Source of the DNA: Nephromyces sp. MM_2019
Lineage: Eukaryota > Apicomplexa > Aconoidasida > Nephromycida
DNA: 64,000 nucleotides
Reading direction: 5' to 3'
NCBI GenBank assembly: GCA_015657535.1
Contig: JADHZB010001540.1
Location: forward strand, 53,597-117,596
In this document: piece by piece, positions 52,001 through 64,000 of the stretch
Layout: each line of letters starts with the position of its first letter
Numbering within the stretch: position 1 is the stretch's first letter
Program-made: the position numbers and the translations under genes
Notes under the pieces: model-generated
Seen by the model: the letters and a program-made list of their open reading frames with translations, nothing else
The model's database searches: none
What the model was told of the DNA's origin: nothing

Positions 52001-52438
52001 AAAGGCATCATGTTTACTCTACGAGTGATGTATAGCTAACCAGAAACGTGTTTAAGCAAGTAGCGTCGACGATTCATGGCGTATGAATATACACAAAGAT
52101 ATTTGAAGTTTGGTCATCGGCAACTACCGCAAACTTCAAGATTAGCTTACACCTAACATGTGATTAATTGCTTTATATATTTTTTGAGTTTGCAAGCTTG
52201 CGGCAATGTGTGATGCGAGTATAGCACGGGCTTTCATGACTTAATTGCCTCAAATTTACTCGTGCTGATTTGAGTAATTCATAGCTTTGCTTGTCAGTAA
52301 ATTTGTAATGAAATCAAGTCACATCGTAGTTTAAATCAGCATTACGGTTTCATTCGTCTTCCTCTCTAGAATCTTTCCTTCGGTATCACTTGCATCTTCG
52401 GCCTGTTGGTCCGAGTTAGTCCTTGTATCTTTAGACAT
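21088..52438 (-). CDS. Divergent axonemal-type dynein heavy chain, multi-exon
   Basis: Heavy chains are microtubule motors with a tail, a linker, six AAA modules, a stalk and a C-terminal domain; all are seen in this order. The 5' end is a chain of phase-matching exons: 52346-52438 (ATG), 51861-51927, 51017-51218, 49991-50096, 49194-49451. Then come tail exons (SIKDYAMF with CNPELTI, near 47.1-47.4 kb), a clear linker (CPRLYFLEENKIL, 41.9-42.3 kb), AAA1 (38.8-40.8), AAA2 (37.5-38.6), AAA3 (35.6-36.3), AAA4 (32.6-34.3), stalk (30.3-32.4), AAA5, AAA6 and the C-terminal domain. The tail resembles single-headed inner-arm dyneins (DNAH1/3/7 type). AAA1 and AAA4 nucleotide sites are degenerate, yet reading frames stay open, which argues against a pseudogene. 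Introns are mostly short and AT-rich. Family call firm; the first three exons and some small exons are less certain. Confidence 0.9.
26320..28083 (-). other. Dynein heavy chain: AAA6
   Basis: Exon 27.8-28.08 kb has LKKFLLAPTIQNCNEFFEDIG, matching L..qklLlirarlpDrv...fv...lG. Exon 27.4-27.6 kb has KSPIILFFRDYPENLRKAV, matching PiiflLSpG.DP...v. Exon 26.88-27.07 kb ends DTIHQDFRL, matching h.dFRLwlt. Exon 26.32-26.62 kb has SSQLLCATMYRIAKFINFYW, matching LlfgLcfFHavv.eRrkfgplGW. No nucleotide-binding motif, as usual for AAA6. Confidence 0.75.
29300..30040 (-). other. Dynein heavy chain: AAA5
   Basis: The exon ending near 30.02 kb reads GDSIYASLCVGFLQKN and FEVPTDENFSIISFF, matching GDvLLaaafisY.G.f and gip.s..fsl. 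Exon 29.55-29.75 kb reads KGPLVLLDPDVIF, matching wPLmIDPQ.Qa. As in other dyneins AAA5 shows no P-loop, so it is presumed structural. Confidence 0.75.
30285..32431 (-). other. Dynein heavy chain: stalk and microtubule-binding region
   Basis: Exon 32.2-32.43 kb has KKIYFDASASALFIYTNKLL, matching RR.nYvTPtSYLelI, the entry to the stalk; Lys-rich helical exons follow (31.9 and 31.8 kb). The exon at about 31.55-31.65 kb has VDISSLSKESGTTIRMIL, matching the start of the microtubule-binding domain (dI.ElK..knPP..V..v). Exon 30.7-30.98 kb has FAALKFHLVC and VFPKEK, matching Aa.gLc.Wv and v.PKr at the start of the second helix. It ends near 30.3 kb with ESTLLG joining GDSIYA, the AAA5 entry (LvGDvLL). 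The first coiled-coil half looks shorter than usual (about 60 residues against roughly 100). Confidence 0.65.
31846..31870 (+). repeat. Homopolymer A tract in a dynein intron
   Basis: A run of more than 20 A on the plus strand, which is poly-T on the transcribed-sense strand, just downstream of a donor (CAG|GTAATT). The intron is under 100 bp and consists mostly of this tract. Length may vary between individuals or by sequencing error. Confidence 0.8.
32607..34365 (-). other. Dynein heavy chain: AAA4, degenerate P-loop
   Basis: An exon near 34.1-34.27 kb has KIWEKTSRYNLETL, matching LW.HE..RvF.DRL. An exon near 33.8-34.0 kb has NILIYAEKEVAEYYL, matching LVLFedA..Hi. An exon near 33.53-33.68 kb has NIFFLEYPSSKKSSIEKA where the family has GnaLLVGvGGSGrqSLtrLA: Lys and Ser survive but every glycine is gone. 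An exon near 33.02-33.23 kb (VISFLQQGCSELHF) matches in..LnsGevPnLf. Exon 32.6-32.8 kb (VKFAIIGSKSI, QNFSIVKF) matches nLHivl.mSP and n.ctIdWf. Confidence 0.75.
35074..35090. repeat. Short alternating CG run in AT-rich intron
   Basis: TACGCGCGCGCGC is an isolated stretch of alternating C and G inside a dynein intron that is otherwise strongly AT-rich. Such runs can adopt left-handed DNA, but no function can be read from it. Confidence 0.6.
35600..36273 (-). other. Dynein heavy chain: AAA3, motifs intact
   Basis: The exon from 35845 to about 36.26 kb carries WQKWSDL, NIITVPTISQINTLFI (family VpTvDTvR) and SILIQGNKMSGKTSL, an intact Walker A. The next exon (about 35.60-35.76 kb) has INFSTFMQ, then ILLILDDIYNPSDLE, an intact Walker B of the family form vFiDDlNMP, and FFVEYLRK (family pieLLRQ). 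This is the only module with both motifs preserved. In known dyneins AAA3 is a regulatory ATPase gating AAA1. Confidence 0.87.
37524..38575 (-). other. Dynein heavy chain: AAA2
   Basis: The exon at about 38.13-38.57 kb carries KIIFVSGPSGSGKSTLLKAL, an intact Walker A. Exon 37524-37847 (108 codons, acceptor CAG, donor GAG|GTTAGC) carries KHFFHGIVLDNKFLEH, which aligns with the family's kW.vfDGpvDa.WIEnmN; the Walker B Asp is His here. KTALFVE then matches lLFEv before ASPATVSR. In ordinary dyneins AAA2 binds ATP without hydrolysing it, so loss of the Asp may be tolerated. Confidence 0.83.
38760..40803 (-). other. Dynein heavy chain: AAA1, catalytically degenerate
   Basis: Exon 40503-40803 reads WLRQLRYY and later YGYEFSGVQHLIKTS, the AAA1 entry (QLRYYW, YGYEYLGN.prLViTP). 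Exon 39546-39742 joins in phase and should hold Walker A (GPAGTGKT); the aligned residues are IKAIDQQV, followed by IAQSLGKIVLN. Walker B, normally WaCFDEFNR, is WCVFKNFER. Exon 39128-39373 has AIFVSSSWPFFNR where TMNPGYAGR carries the sensor-I Asn, then YMRPLNVLVI matching lFRPVaMmv. The fold is recognisable, but both Walker motifs and sensor I have lost their catalytic residues. Frame is open and splice phases agree across all three exons. Exons at 38.9-39.04 kb continue the module. Confidence 0.87.
39858..40025 (+). repeat. 12-bp minisatellite inside the AAA1 intron
   Basis: Fourteen uninterrupted 12-bp units of GTGTGTTGGGTT or GTGTGTTGGGCG, the last two bases alternating between TT and CG types, plus a few single-base variants. 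It lies in the intron between exons 40503-40803 and 39546-39742 of the dynein gene. Because 12 is a multiple of three, all three plus frames stay open, giving false open frames of 72-91 codons rich in Cys, Val and Gly. GGG tracts recur every 12 bases. Confidence 0.97.
41138..42320 (-). other. Dynein heavy chain: linker domain
   Basis: Exon 41943-42320 has CPRLYFLEENKIL and IQRLFPGIFKI, matching the linker pattern FPRfyFlsdddLL and klF.gI. Exon 41138-41440 has VKWAKALELEIETSL and IQWTAEMEKHI, matching VEnWL..vE..M and i.WT...E. In dyneins the linker is the lever that moves during the power stroke. Its conservation here, against degenerate AAA1, is notable. The intron between the two exons carries a 42-bp duplication. 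Confidence 0.88.
41641..41722 (+). repeat. 42-bp tandem duplication in a dynein linker intron
   Basis: Two copies share GAGGCTTCTTCCGCTT exactly, starting at 41644 and 41686, and then TAATTTGCC. The segment is richer in G and C than the surrounding AT-rich introns and sits next to TG-rich sequence (41560-41640). It makes a 68-codon plus-strand open frame that I regard as chance. Confidence 0.8.
47122..52438 (-). other. Dynein heavy chain: N-terminal tail exons
   Basis: The proposed first exon (52346-52438) starts MSKDTRTNSDQQAED and ends at ACC|GTAATG. The next (51861-51927) encodes HGLVSPSRFQQGVLYG. The third (51017-51218) is polar and ends STPIWTNIFNHEIH. Phases run 0, 1, 2, 0, 0 without conflict. 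Exon 49194-49451 carries CLIYGYESSSNKYRVKWL. Further exons lie near 48.2-48.4, 48.0-48.1 and 47.8 kb. The exon within 47122-47388 has LVLSSIKDYAMF and, later, AIICNPELTIVID, matching the inner-arm tail pattern of an S-[IL]-x-x-Y helix followed by f.P.l. The 51-52.4 kb exons rest on phase and composition only; they could belong to a separate small upstream gene. Confidence 0.6.
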
Positions 52439-55400
52439 GTCTCCCACAAAATCAAGCTGCCGCATTCTGATGCCTATAGCAGCTTCATGCGGCATTTAGT
52501 AGGCGTTTGAGATTTGATTATGGATATGCTTATCCTTCAGAAAAATTCGGACTTTTCGAATTGCACAGGAACCGTGAAGGTGGGCGCTAGCTAATTATGC
52601 AGTAGCTTTAGTAATTAGACTATTATTTCTTTTTTCCAGGCTTCCTTATTTTATCCATGAGGCTCTGAGCATGTTTTATAGCGTAAGTGTCAAAGATCTA
52701 TTTACGGAAGCCAGCAAAAGGCCTTTAAATCAACAAAAAAATAAGTAAAAATACAAAATCTTTACGCAGCGTTTGTAGTTGTGATTGAGGGTGGCCCTCA
52801 TGCTACTCATTGCTGCTCTCTCAATTAAGGTACGCCCTCTGGGATGTCTCTGAAGAGAGGCCTACTTATAGGATGTATTTCGCACGTTTATACTCCGGAT
52901 ATACGGTGAACTCCATGCTAGCAAAAAGGTAGTTCATGAAAACCGCTAGCTATCTGTGTACCTTACAAAGGCACAACTAGGCAACGGTAGCTCTGCTTCA
53001 ATAAGCACGGATTATTCCCGCGAATACAACGCATACCTATCACTGAATTGGAGGTGAGCTATCATAGCACTAGCGATAGATCAAACAAGTAAGGGCATAT
53101 ACACACAAAAACTCGTGTTCAACATCGGATCGGAACGTAAGCTTGCCGGGCTACGGACTATGTGGCGTAAGAATGAGTGATCAGACTCTAGAGGGGGACT
53201 CGAGGAAGAGTAATAATTTATTATTCTGATGAGAAGAATGTAGATCTAAGGGATTATGGTGGAACTAGAGGAGATATGTTAGTACTGCTTTCAATGTTTC
53301 ACGAGCATCTTATGAGCTCCGTAATGATCCAAGGGAGGACGGTAGAACTACAGCAGATATGCTCGTACTAGTTTTAATGTACAAGTAATTGTCTAGGGAT
53401 AATAACGAAAGTGCTTGCCTTTATACTCCGGTAACTTTATACCAAAAGCCAAGCGTATAACACGGACTTCACTTTATGCCTTGCTAGCACGTTCACATCA
53501 AAGCGCATCGCTGCTATGAATCAAATTTGAAAACCCTAGGGAAATTGCAGGCATGTCATTCTATCAACTAGAATGGCCTAAAAACTGGGACCAATAAAAT
53601 CAAAATCCTGTTTTTGGCTTTTTAAATATTTATGCAATCTCTGTTAATCTAAATGAGCTATTTCTCCTGCATGCCTAGAGAAAAGAAATACCAAATTCAT
53701 GAAATTTTGAGTAAGTCTCACATCAAAAGCTTTATAGCAGGCAGCCGCAAAGGGCCTTCGTTTAAACCTTTTGGGCATTACGATAAATTTTTTGCGAAAG
53801 TGTTCCGTAGTGAAGCAGCTATTTTGTGAGTTAATTTTTAAATCTAAAAGGTTGGGTACGCGCAGGAATAGAGGCAAATGCAATGATTGTGTTCTTTCAG
53901 CTTCCTTGAAAAATTAATTGGGGAAGAATCCTAGCAAGCCCCGAGAGGCTTGCCATATACAAATTTGAGGTCATCACAATTGGTAAGGCATACAACACAA
54001 TTTCTTGGAAAATCATGTTCATCGGGAGTTAATATTTTTTATAGGACATCGATAATTTAAACATATTCTGAAAGTAGTGATAGTGAATCCTTAATAGCAT
54101 CAGCCTTTAAGGCACAAGGAATGCCCACTTAAAACAAGCTTGATTTCCCTTGAGCATTACAAACAGACCAAATTTGCTCAATTTAATAATTAGTAGACTC
54201 GAATTATTCATATAACTTGGCTACTTAAGTAGTACCTTCAAAATATATTTGCAAGCACCTATTGAGTAGTTTCATTTCAGCTTTTAAGTAACAGTTACTT
54301 CAAGTTCGTATCTCTGAACGCCTACAGCAAAACACTGAATGCATGCAAATTGGTGTAAATTCTATGATAATAATTACCCAATATTCGGGCAAGGACCTAT
54401 AAAGATCGCAAAGAATGGGTAGACAACGATTGCAAGAAGCTCACGCAATTATAAAAATAATTAGGGTATACAGCAGAAAAATAGAACCAATAATTCGCAG
54501 GCGAGGTAGTGCATGAAATAGCATAAAGATACCAACGGATTAAAGTGATCCGCTAGACTTCAAGAGGTGCTGAACTAGGCTGGTGCTGCGATATTCAGAA
54601 AATTGAGACCGAGAGGCTGAGCCAGATGTACACAGCGCTAATAATATCATACTTTAAGGATACTTTTTGATATTAGGCTTTTTGCCTAGTAGAATAGCGT
54701 CAAAGCTGCACAAAAAAAATGCTTTAATCGCTTAGAATTAAAAATAGTTAAAACATTCAATAAATTCGCATATTCTATAGGTAAAAGGTCTCAGTTCATT
54801 TAAGCCGCCTAGCTGCTTCAATTAAGATTGCACACATTCAAACATGTAATGCACCTATAATCAAGCTTAGCCATCTACAACGGAAAAAGAGGTTTGCAAA
54901 GTTAGTCATTTTAGCAGACTAGATAAGTACTGTGTTCTTTTCCTTTAGCGTTTTTGACTACATTAAAAGTCCAAAAAAATTTTAAGTATCAAAACTAGCC
55001 AACACTGGGGACAAAACTGGGAGAAAATCATCGGAATTCCGCGTTTTCTAGATTGTCTCAAGAAACCAGCAAATAGTAAGTAAAAAACACAAAGCCTCGT
55101 TTTACGGTAACTACTACAAATAAAGAAGACCACTAATAACAGTTCTAAAATAATTCAATAGCAAAAAGAATTTTCACTCAATCTTCATGTACATTATTCT
55201 ATACAAAAAGTATTCAGAAGAGGACAATAAATCCTTCAACTTCAAGTAGACACTACTGCGAGCGTAAAATAATCAATTCAATATAGGAAGACAAGGAAAG
55301 AATGACTGTAAATTTAACACTTTTCGCTAGAACTGCCGAAAAATCCCAAAATCTTTGAGTTTACTCGAATATTCAAAGCAGTTTTTCCTATAGTATCAAA

Positions 55401-56188
55401 GAATGCTAGCCCACACAATTATATCAAGCTAAAAACCTAATAAAAAAAGTATCAAAACCAAAGCAATTATAAAAATTAGCTCGCTCAACGCTCTATCAGA
55501 CATTAGAACTATAATATGCGTGTGTGCCTCTATGTGACAGATATTTTCTTTTTCAATTAGAAAGAATCCAGCCTATTTTTTAGAATTAGAGATCACGGAG
55601 CCGCCATATCTTGAGAGTATCGACTTAACCCTAAAAAAAGAGAAACAAACTGATGTACGTAATCAAAACGCATGAAGAGTCCATCTTTGAACTTATTTTA
55701 AAGGCTGAAATTCTGCTATTTAAAATGTAGAAAAATTCATGCTATTCTAACAAGTATAAACTCCAAAATGATTAGATGAGATATACCTAATTGCCGGTGG
55801 ATAGTAAGTAACGTATTTAAATAAGTGCTCTTAAAATTTTGAGGGCCGAATTAAAGGGTAAAAATAACTCCAGAACATGTAGCAAAACCCCTCCTTCCCT
55901 CCCTCAACTCCTCTTGCCAAATAGATTTCAGCCCAAGAAGTTTCCAGTCATTAAACACTAGTGTAACAACCTAGAATTGATAATAGCGGGAAAAATGAAA
56001 TTTTTAGGGCGCATAAAGCTTCACATAAGGAAAAACAACTATGATGAAAGCACATACTAAAATTCTATAAAAAAAGTCATAAAAATACACAATAAACACA
56101 GTTTCTACGAAAATCTAATAAAACAAGGGTGGAAACGAAAAAATACTGAAAATTTGCAAAATACTAGCAAGTACCAACATTTCAATCT
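52439..56188. other. Intergenic region upstream of the dynein gene
   Basis: About 3.7 kb between the proposed dynein start and the stop of the MED22-like gene, both on the minus strand; it should hold the dynein promoter. The longest open frame (53644-53883, minus, 79 codons) begins at a non-ATG codon and shows no motif. I see no RNA gene or repeat array here. Confidence 0.45.
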
Positions 56189-58312
56189 TCAAATGCTCGG
56201 ATGGAGTAGATTCTTGAGGTTACTCTCTAGGGTTTCAATCTTATTCTCTAAGTCCTCTTTGATAGCATTCTTGATAGATAGCCTCTCTTCCACGTCGTAT
56301 ATCAGTTCATGAGCAGTAATCTCAGCAGCTAATTGCATCAATGATCGGCAAGAATGAACCTGAAAAAATTCATCGATGTCGTAGTGTACAAGTGCCATGA
56401 AGCTAGGACAGCTAATAGCACACACGAGGAGTATTTATATAAATTAAAGATTAGTAGAAGATGAACTAAATAAATTTAACAAAAGATGATGGAAATAGAT
56501 TACTAATCCCAAAGTTATATCTAAAGAAAAATTATTTAAATTTAACAAAAAGATGAAAATTTTTTACTATAGCTCTTGAAAAAATCAAATACTTGCGTTA
56601 CCAGAGTTTCCACATGTATCTTCACTTGGAAATTGTTCACGGCGGTCTTTTCGACTATTCCCTCCAATGTTTCTATCTGTAGTGGCATCAGATAAACTTC
56701 TTAGTTTTCGCATTCAATATTTAAGATGATGAAAAATCAATAGGTTCAACTTAAAAAATGGATAAAATTATTCGGTTGAAAAAGAGCGACACATGAGCTA
56801 TTCCAGTAAAGGAAACGGGTAAAAGCAGGTAGTAAAAGCACAATGCAATTGAGGGTCATCGGCATGTTAAGCCTAACTGGTTGCTTCTTACCACAGCTCT
56901 TTTCTGACCAGAGTTATAAAAGATAAAAAATGTTTAAAAAATTCTCAGTTGGTAGAAATGCTTCATTTTTTTAAATTGTCTACTAATTTTTCATGCAAAC
57001 TGTTGAAGCAGAGGGTGGACGGTTTATTTTTTCAATTTTCCTCAAAAAAGCCTGCTTTGGAACCCAGCGTGACAGACGTGAAAATCTCAAAGGAAAAAGG
57101 CATATTATTATTATATATGGCTTTTAGGCCTAAACAACGCGTTATATATGCCGCATTTACTACTCTTGACTCCAACGGAAGCTTACATAACAAACTCATT
57201 TTTAAAGAGCAATCTTAACACAAAAACTACTTTACATAAATTTCATCGAACTACGCTAAGTAAATAACCGATGGAGCATTTTCCACCGCTTTCAAATGAT
57301 GCTTCATGAAAACCAATAAATCTGCTCCTCTCGCCTGAAATCATTGCTTTTTCTTTTCCTATTCTACGACAGTCAATCTGTAGTTGAGGATCTTTTTAAA
57401 AAAAATTTTTGCGATAAAAGAAATATATCCTTTATTGCTTGGTAAATCTTCAGTACCTGTTGTATATGCATGTAGTAAGGGTAGGTTCCACAGTGTTTTT
57501 GCATAGAACTACATTGCTAGTAAGAAAATTATACGGTAGGAGAGCCATGGAGCATGCTGGTAAGCAAATTACGTAGTAGGAGAGCCATGGCGTGTGATAG
57601 TAACAAAAACTGTCGTGGGAGAGACATTGAGACCCTTATTCAGAGAGTCTTTTACTTACAGAAGAGTTTGACAGCACGTTGAAGTAGCATGATAGCATCT
57701 TCTCCACGTGCATGTCAACTACGGCGTGGAAACCCTCTCGAACATCCATGCTTTTCCTTAAGAAATGACAGGCTTCGCTCAGCTTGTTGTGGAAGAGTTC
57801 ATTAAGATATGAGCGACAAACTACAATACTTGAACGTTTGCAAAGTCCAAGAAACAAATGCAAAAATACACACTATAATCTTCTTTGCAAACTTGCTAAC
57901 AAAGGCCAATAACATAGTCGAAAGACTGAAACCTCATACACATGGGGGTCCTCGTGTATCCTGTGTCAACTGTGCATTTAGGGCAGTGTTTGGGAGGAAA
58001 ATTGCTTTTGGAGATTGCCAACTACATGGCCTGACTGAGGAAATCCACTAAACGGAAACGAGGTATAGCCTAAGCGCGTTTGCGCGGACTAACTTTATGT
58101 GTACAATGCTCCGGGGTATGAGATATACCTCAACAGCGGGGATCATCACGCTGAATAAGCTAATAGCGATGTTTTCTAAATGAGTATTGTCACGAAGAGT
58201 TAGCAAGAACTTCTTCTTTGAGCTTTCTTTTGCGAGGATGCTCCTCTGATTCGAGTCGAAAGATAGGAGGTACTTACGCATATTTAGGGGTAAACTGCGA
58301 CTCAAAGCTCAT
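56189..58312 (-). CDS. MED22-like Mediator subunit, four exons
   Basis: Exons 58278-58312 (ATG AGC TTT..., donor GTAAGT), 57660-57828 (donor TCT|GTAAGT), 56602-56655 and 56189-56359 join in phases 2, 0, 0 to give 142 residues, the usual size of MED22. The pattern runs: helix VEKMLSCYFNVLS; then NNFQVKIHVETLVHSCRSLM, QLAAEI; then a long helix ending IKEDLENKIETLESNL. MED22 proteins show the same order: D-I-x-x-(I/V)-(M/V)-x-N-F, then Y-x-M-x-(V/M)-R-A and L-V-x-(A)-x-x-S-L-(L/M)-K-L. Mediator links activators to RNA polymerase II. The match is by pattern only and no residue is catalytic; another small coiled-coil protein is possible. The acceptor of exon 2 (TTCAAG) is weak, so the first 12 residues are the least certain. 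Confidence 0.5.
57521..57629 (-). repeat. 40-bp tandem repeat in a MED22-like intron
   Basis: Three units with exact 40-bp period start at 57521, 57561 and 57601. The first two share TAAG.AAATTA and GTAGGAGAGCCATGG; the third is more diverged (TAACAAAAAC...GTGGGAGAGACATTG). It lies about 30 bp downstream, in the direction of transcription, of the donor of exon 57660-57828. Confidence 0.8.
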
Positions 58313-60530
58313 GCGTAGCAGGACGCAGTGATTATACGATATTTTCAGGCTAATTATCGTGCTGAGGTGACTTAGATTTGGTATGCTTCACGCTCATCTG
58401 CGATGGTCCTGATGCTTCTGTATTATGCTTCTTCCTATGACAGTTAATCTACATTTATTTCTGGTGAATTATCGGTCAGGTAACCGTAGATTGAGTGTGC
58501 TTTTATCAGCACTGGTGCTAATGGTATAGTGTTACGCTTTAAATCCTTTCAACTAATGGGAAACATTATTCAAGTACGAAGGTGTCTGTCGCCAGGTTAA
58601 TCATCGAGGTGAATGCAGCTGGCAGTAGCGATGAAAGAGTTGGTTCGGCGATAAAAACATGCAGCTAAAAGAGAGAATGTGCAAAATATGGTAGAGGAAA
58701 CGATCAGTATTAGACCTAAGGCTCTATTCGAGTGAATGCAATGTATGTAAAATACTGACTGAATGCTAGCGCAATATATTCAGCTCTCGATTTAATAACG
58801 AAGGTTGCAAAAAATCTAAAGCAGCGGAATAGGCGAATTGCTTTAGTTTGCCGACAGCCCATGGTGCTTCTGCTCATGAATTCCTCAGGTTCATAATTAC
58901 TCATTATATTTCCTTCTATTTTGCATTTTATAATCAATGTTTGAGCAGCTGTCTTCTCTATAGCATGAGGATTGCTGATAGCCATTAATAAAACTATTAT
59001 TACAAGCGTACTGTAGGTTCTTGATAATGCTGCTAGATCAGGAGTTTCCGATATACGCGGAAGTAAAACAACTACTTGTGCACCAATTTACACCGTCAAA
59101 TTTAAGCTTTATTTATCATAGCACGTTAGGGCTTGTAAAGCAAGCTGGTCAAAAGATCCATAGAGATGCCGAAAGCTTCGCATGAAGAAGCAAGCATATA
59201 CGCTGCTTGAAGTTCTTGGAATTTACGAGGCAAATTTAGCGCCGTAGTTTGTTAATTGGTCGCGAATAAACGATAGTTGTGCCTTCTAACGGCATAATAG
59301 GCATCACCTTAGTGCTGCACTTGCATTCCCAAAGCCTAAGTATTTTAGTGTATTTCCTTCCTGGCATGGGCATTATCCATTCTTGTGGAAAGATAAGGTA
59401 CAGGTATTTAAATAAAAGCTAATAAGAGTGGTGCCGCCACAGAATTATTAGCAATTGATGCGAACTGCTAGGGTGCATTTGAGGCTGAGTAGAATTGAGA
59501 GCGCTTTATACAAAAATGAAAAATCACATAACGTGGGAAATGATACCTTTCACAGCGCAATCCTTAGGTCCTGAGTAGCCAAATTTGATCCACAATGCGA
59601 CATTAGAAGTAATTGAATACTAAAATCGAGAGCAAGACCCGATTAGTTTCCCACTAACTTCATGGTTTTTTCACTTCATCTTAGCCGCTAGAGTTCTCTC
59701 AGGCGCCTGGCTTTACTCTATAAGGTTGGATGCATGCATTGAAAAAAAGTTACAAAAAGGCATACGCGCCGATATCCTATTACCCCAACCACGCATTAAT
59801 GCTTGCAGTGAATAAATTGCTTCGATTATACCTACACCCCGCGTACAGAGGCAATAAAACCAGAGGACGCCGGAGAGGTAAAGTGGGAACACGTAGATAT
59901 ATTCCTTAAAGTGTACAGAAAAAACCTAAAGAGGGGGCTTAACATAATTATCGTTATCTCATAGCATTTTAAACTAATAAATACAGTGCAGATGATGGAA
60001 TCAGTAAAACCACACAGACATGCTTCTAAATCAGAAAACTCCAGGGAAAAGACCAAAAACCTTGACAGAGTTTGATAGTCGCTGCGAACCATTTATCGCA
60101 CGAGTGAGCCGCCGTATGGCGTATCGTGAAAGGACTACCAATAGCCTAAAAATTTATTTTACTACAGAAGCATAAAGGGAAAATTTTAGTAACAAGTTGG
60201 TGGAGTGTAGGAAAACTAACGATTAACTACGAAAATATAACAAAATAGCATTTTCTCTGTTTAAAAAAAGTTCGGATTTTCAAAACAATCATATTCCAGA
60301 TAATCTTTCTACTCTTTTATAAATAGCTGTAAAGAATAAAGATAGCCGCTTTCTTTACAAACAGCAAAATCCATAATTTTTTTAAAACATAAAATTGAAA
60401 AAACTTTTTTAGAAAACTTTTAGCAAACCAGCAGGTGATGCTGGCACCAGGTTCTCAAGTTCAAAATTAAAAAAAAATGTGTTATTCTAAGCATACCCCG
60501 TCTCTTTCCTTGCAGATGGTACCAAAATCT
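58313..60530. other. Intergenic region between SerRS and MED22-like genes
   Basis: A 2.2-kb spacer between two minus-strand genes. A minus-strand frame at 58716-58985 starts with ATG and looks mildly protein-like, but it has no motif and no splice partner. Another at 59832-60092 is hydrophobic and unremarkable. Nothing else is supported. Confidence 0.4.
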
Positions 60531-63761
<3,231 letters not shown>

Positions 63762-64000
63762 CACAAAAAAACACATAGGAGCCCAAAATGCGGCACAAAA
63801 TTTGAAGCCCACACACAAACACACACATAGGAGCCCACAAAAAATCACACACATAGGAGCCCACAAAAAAACACGCACATAGGAGCCCACAAAAAATCAC
63901 ACACATAGGAGCCCACAAAAAAACACACACATAGGAGCCCACAAAAAAACACACACATAGGAGCCCACAAAAAAACACACACATAGGAGCCCACAAAAAA
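63762..64000. repeat. 26-bp tandem array running off the window
   Basis: TAGGAGCCC recurs at 63828, 63854, 63880, 63906, 63932, 63958 and 63984, an exact 26-bp period. An earlier copy at 63776 is exactly two periods before, with a diverged unit between. The unit is CACACATAGGAGCCCACAAA followed by a short A run with T or C variants. Both strands show false open frames across it. It probably lies in an intron of the SerRS gene and continues past the end of the window. Confidence 0.97.

Noticed and set aside
56602..56677. Longer version of the third MED22-like exon starting at 56677
   Set aside because: Its reading frame does not agree with the next exon. The shorter exon starting at 56655 (acceptor GGGAATAG) keeps phase 0 on both sides.
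56949..57218. 89-codon plus-strand open frame
   Set aside because: It lies in a minus-strand intron of the MED22-like gene, with no motif and no start context.
58240..58275. TGATTCGAGTCGAAAG, a tRNA B-box-like sequence
   Set aside because: No A box at the right distance and no cloverleaf could be folded around it.
58716..58985. 89-codon minus-strand frame beginning MAISNPHAIEK
   Set aside because: Mildly protein-like, but no family, no splice partner and no repeat of the pattern elsewhere; not enough to call a gene.

Overview
This is a eukaryotic nuclear window, AT-rich and very intron-dense. It holds five recognisable protein genes and no rRNA, tRNA, transposon or CRISPR that I could support. 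Short GT..AG introns interrupt small exons, so most genes appear only after exons are chained by splice phase. An axonemal-type dynein heavy chain implies a flagellated stage. A bacterial-type (organellar) seryl-tRNA synthetase implies an endosymbiotic organelle with its own translation. With TTTAGGG-like sequence inside an intron, this fits an alveolate, perhaps an apicomplexan, but the sequence alone does not prove the lineage.

Layout. 1-3.3 kb: no firm gene, one candidate minus-strand exon. 3.3-5.7 kb (-): single-exon F-box protein with a C-terminal Cys/His cluster. 8.4-18.3 kb (+): translation termination GTPase eRF3, 12 exons whose phases all agree, divergent from the F-box gene. 21.1-52.4 kb (-): one dynein heavy chain gene of about 31 kb and dozens of exons, convergent with eRF3. 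56.2-58.3 kb (-): a four-exon gene for a 142-residue protein resembling Mediator subunit MED22. 60.5-63.1 kb (-): the 3' part of an organellar seryl-tRNA synthetase gene whose 5' exons lie beyond the window. The window ends in a 26-bp tandem array.

The most interesting object is the dynein. The order of tail, linker, AAA1-AAA6, stalk and C-terminal domain can be followed and exons remain open, but AAA1, the main ATPase site of known dyneins, has lost Walker A, Walker B and the sensor-I asparagine. AAA4 has lost its P-loop glycines. AAA2 keeps Walker A but not the Walker B aspartate. AAA3 keeps both motifs. This looks like a maintained dynein heavy chain with a relocated or abolished catalytic centre. 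The housekeeping genes (eRF3, organellar SerRS, MED22-like, F-box) show no obvious pathway link to it.
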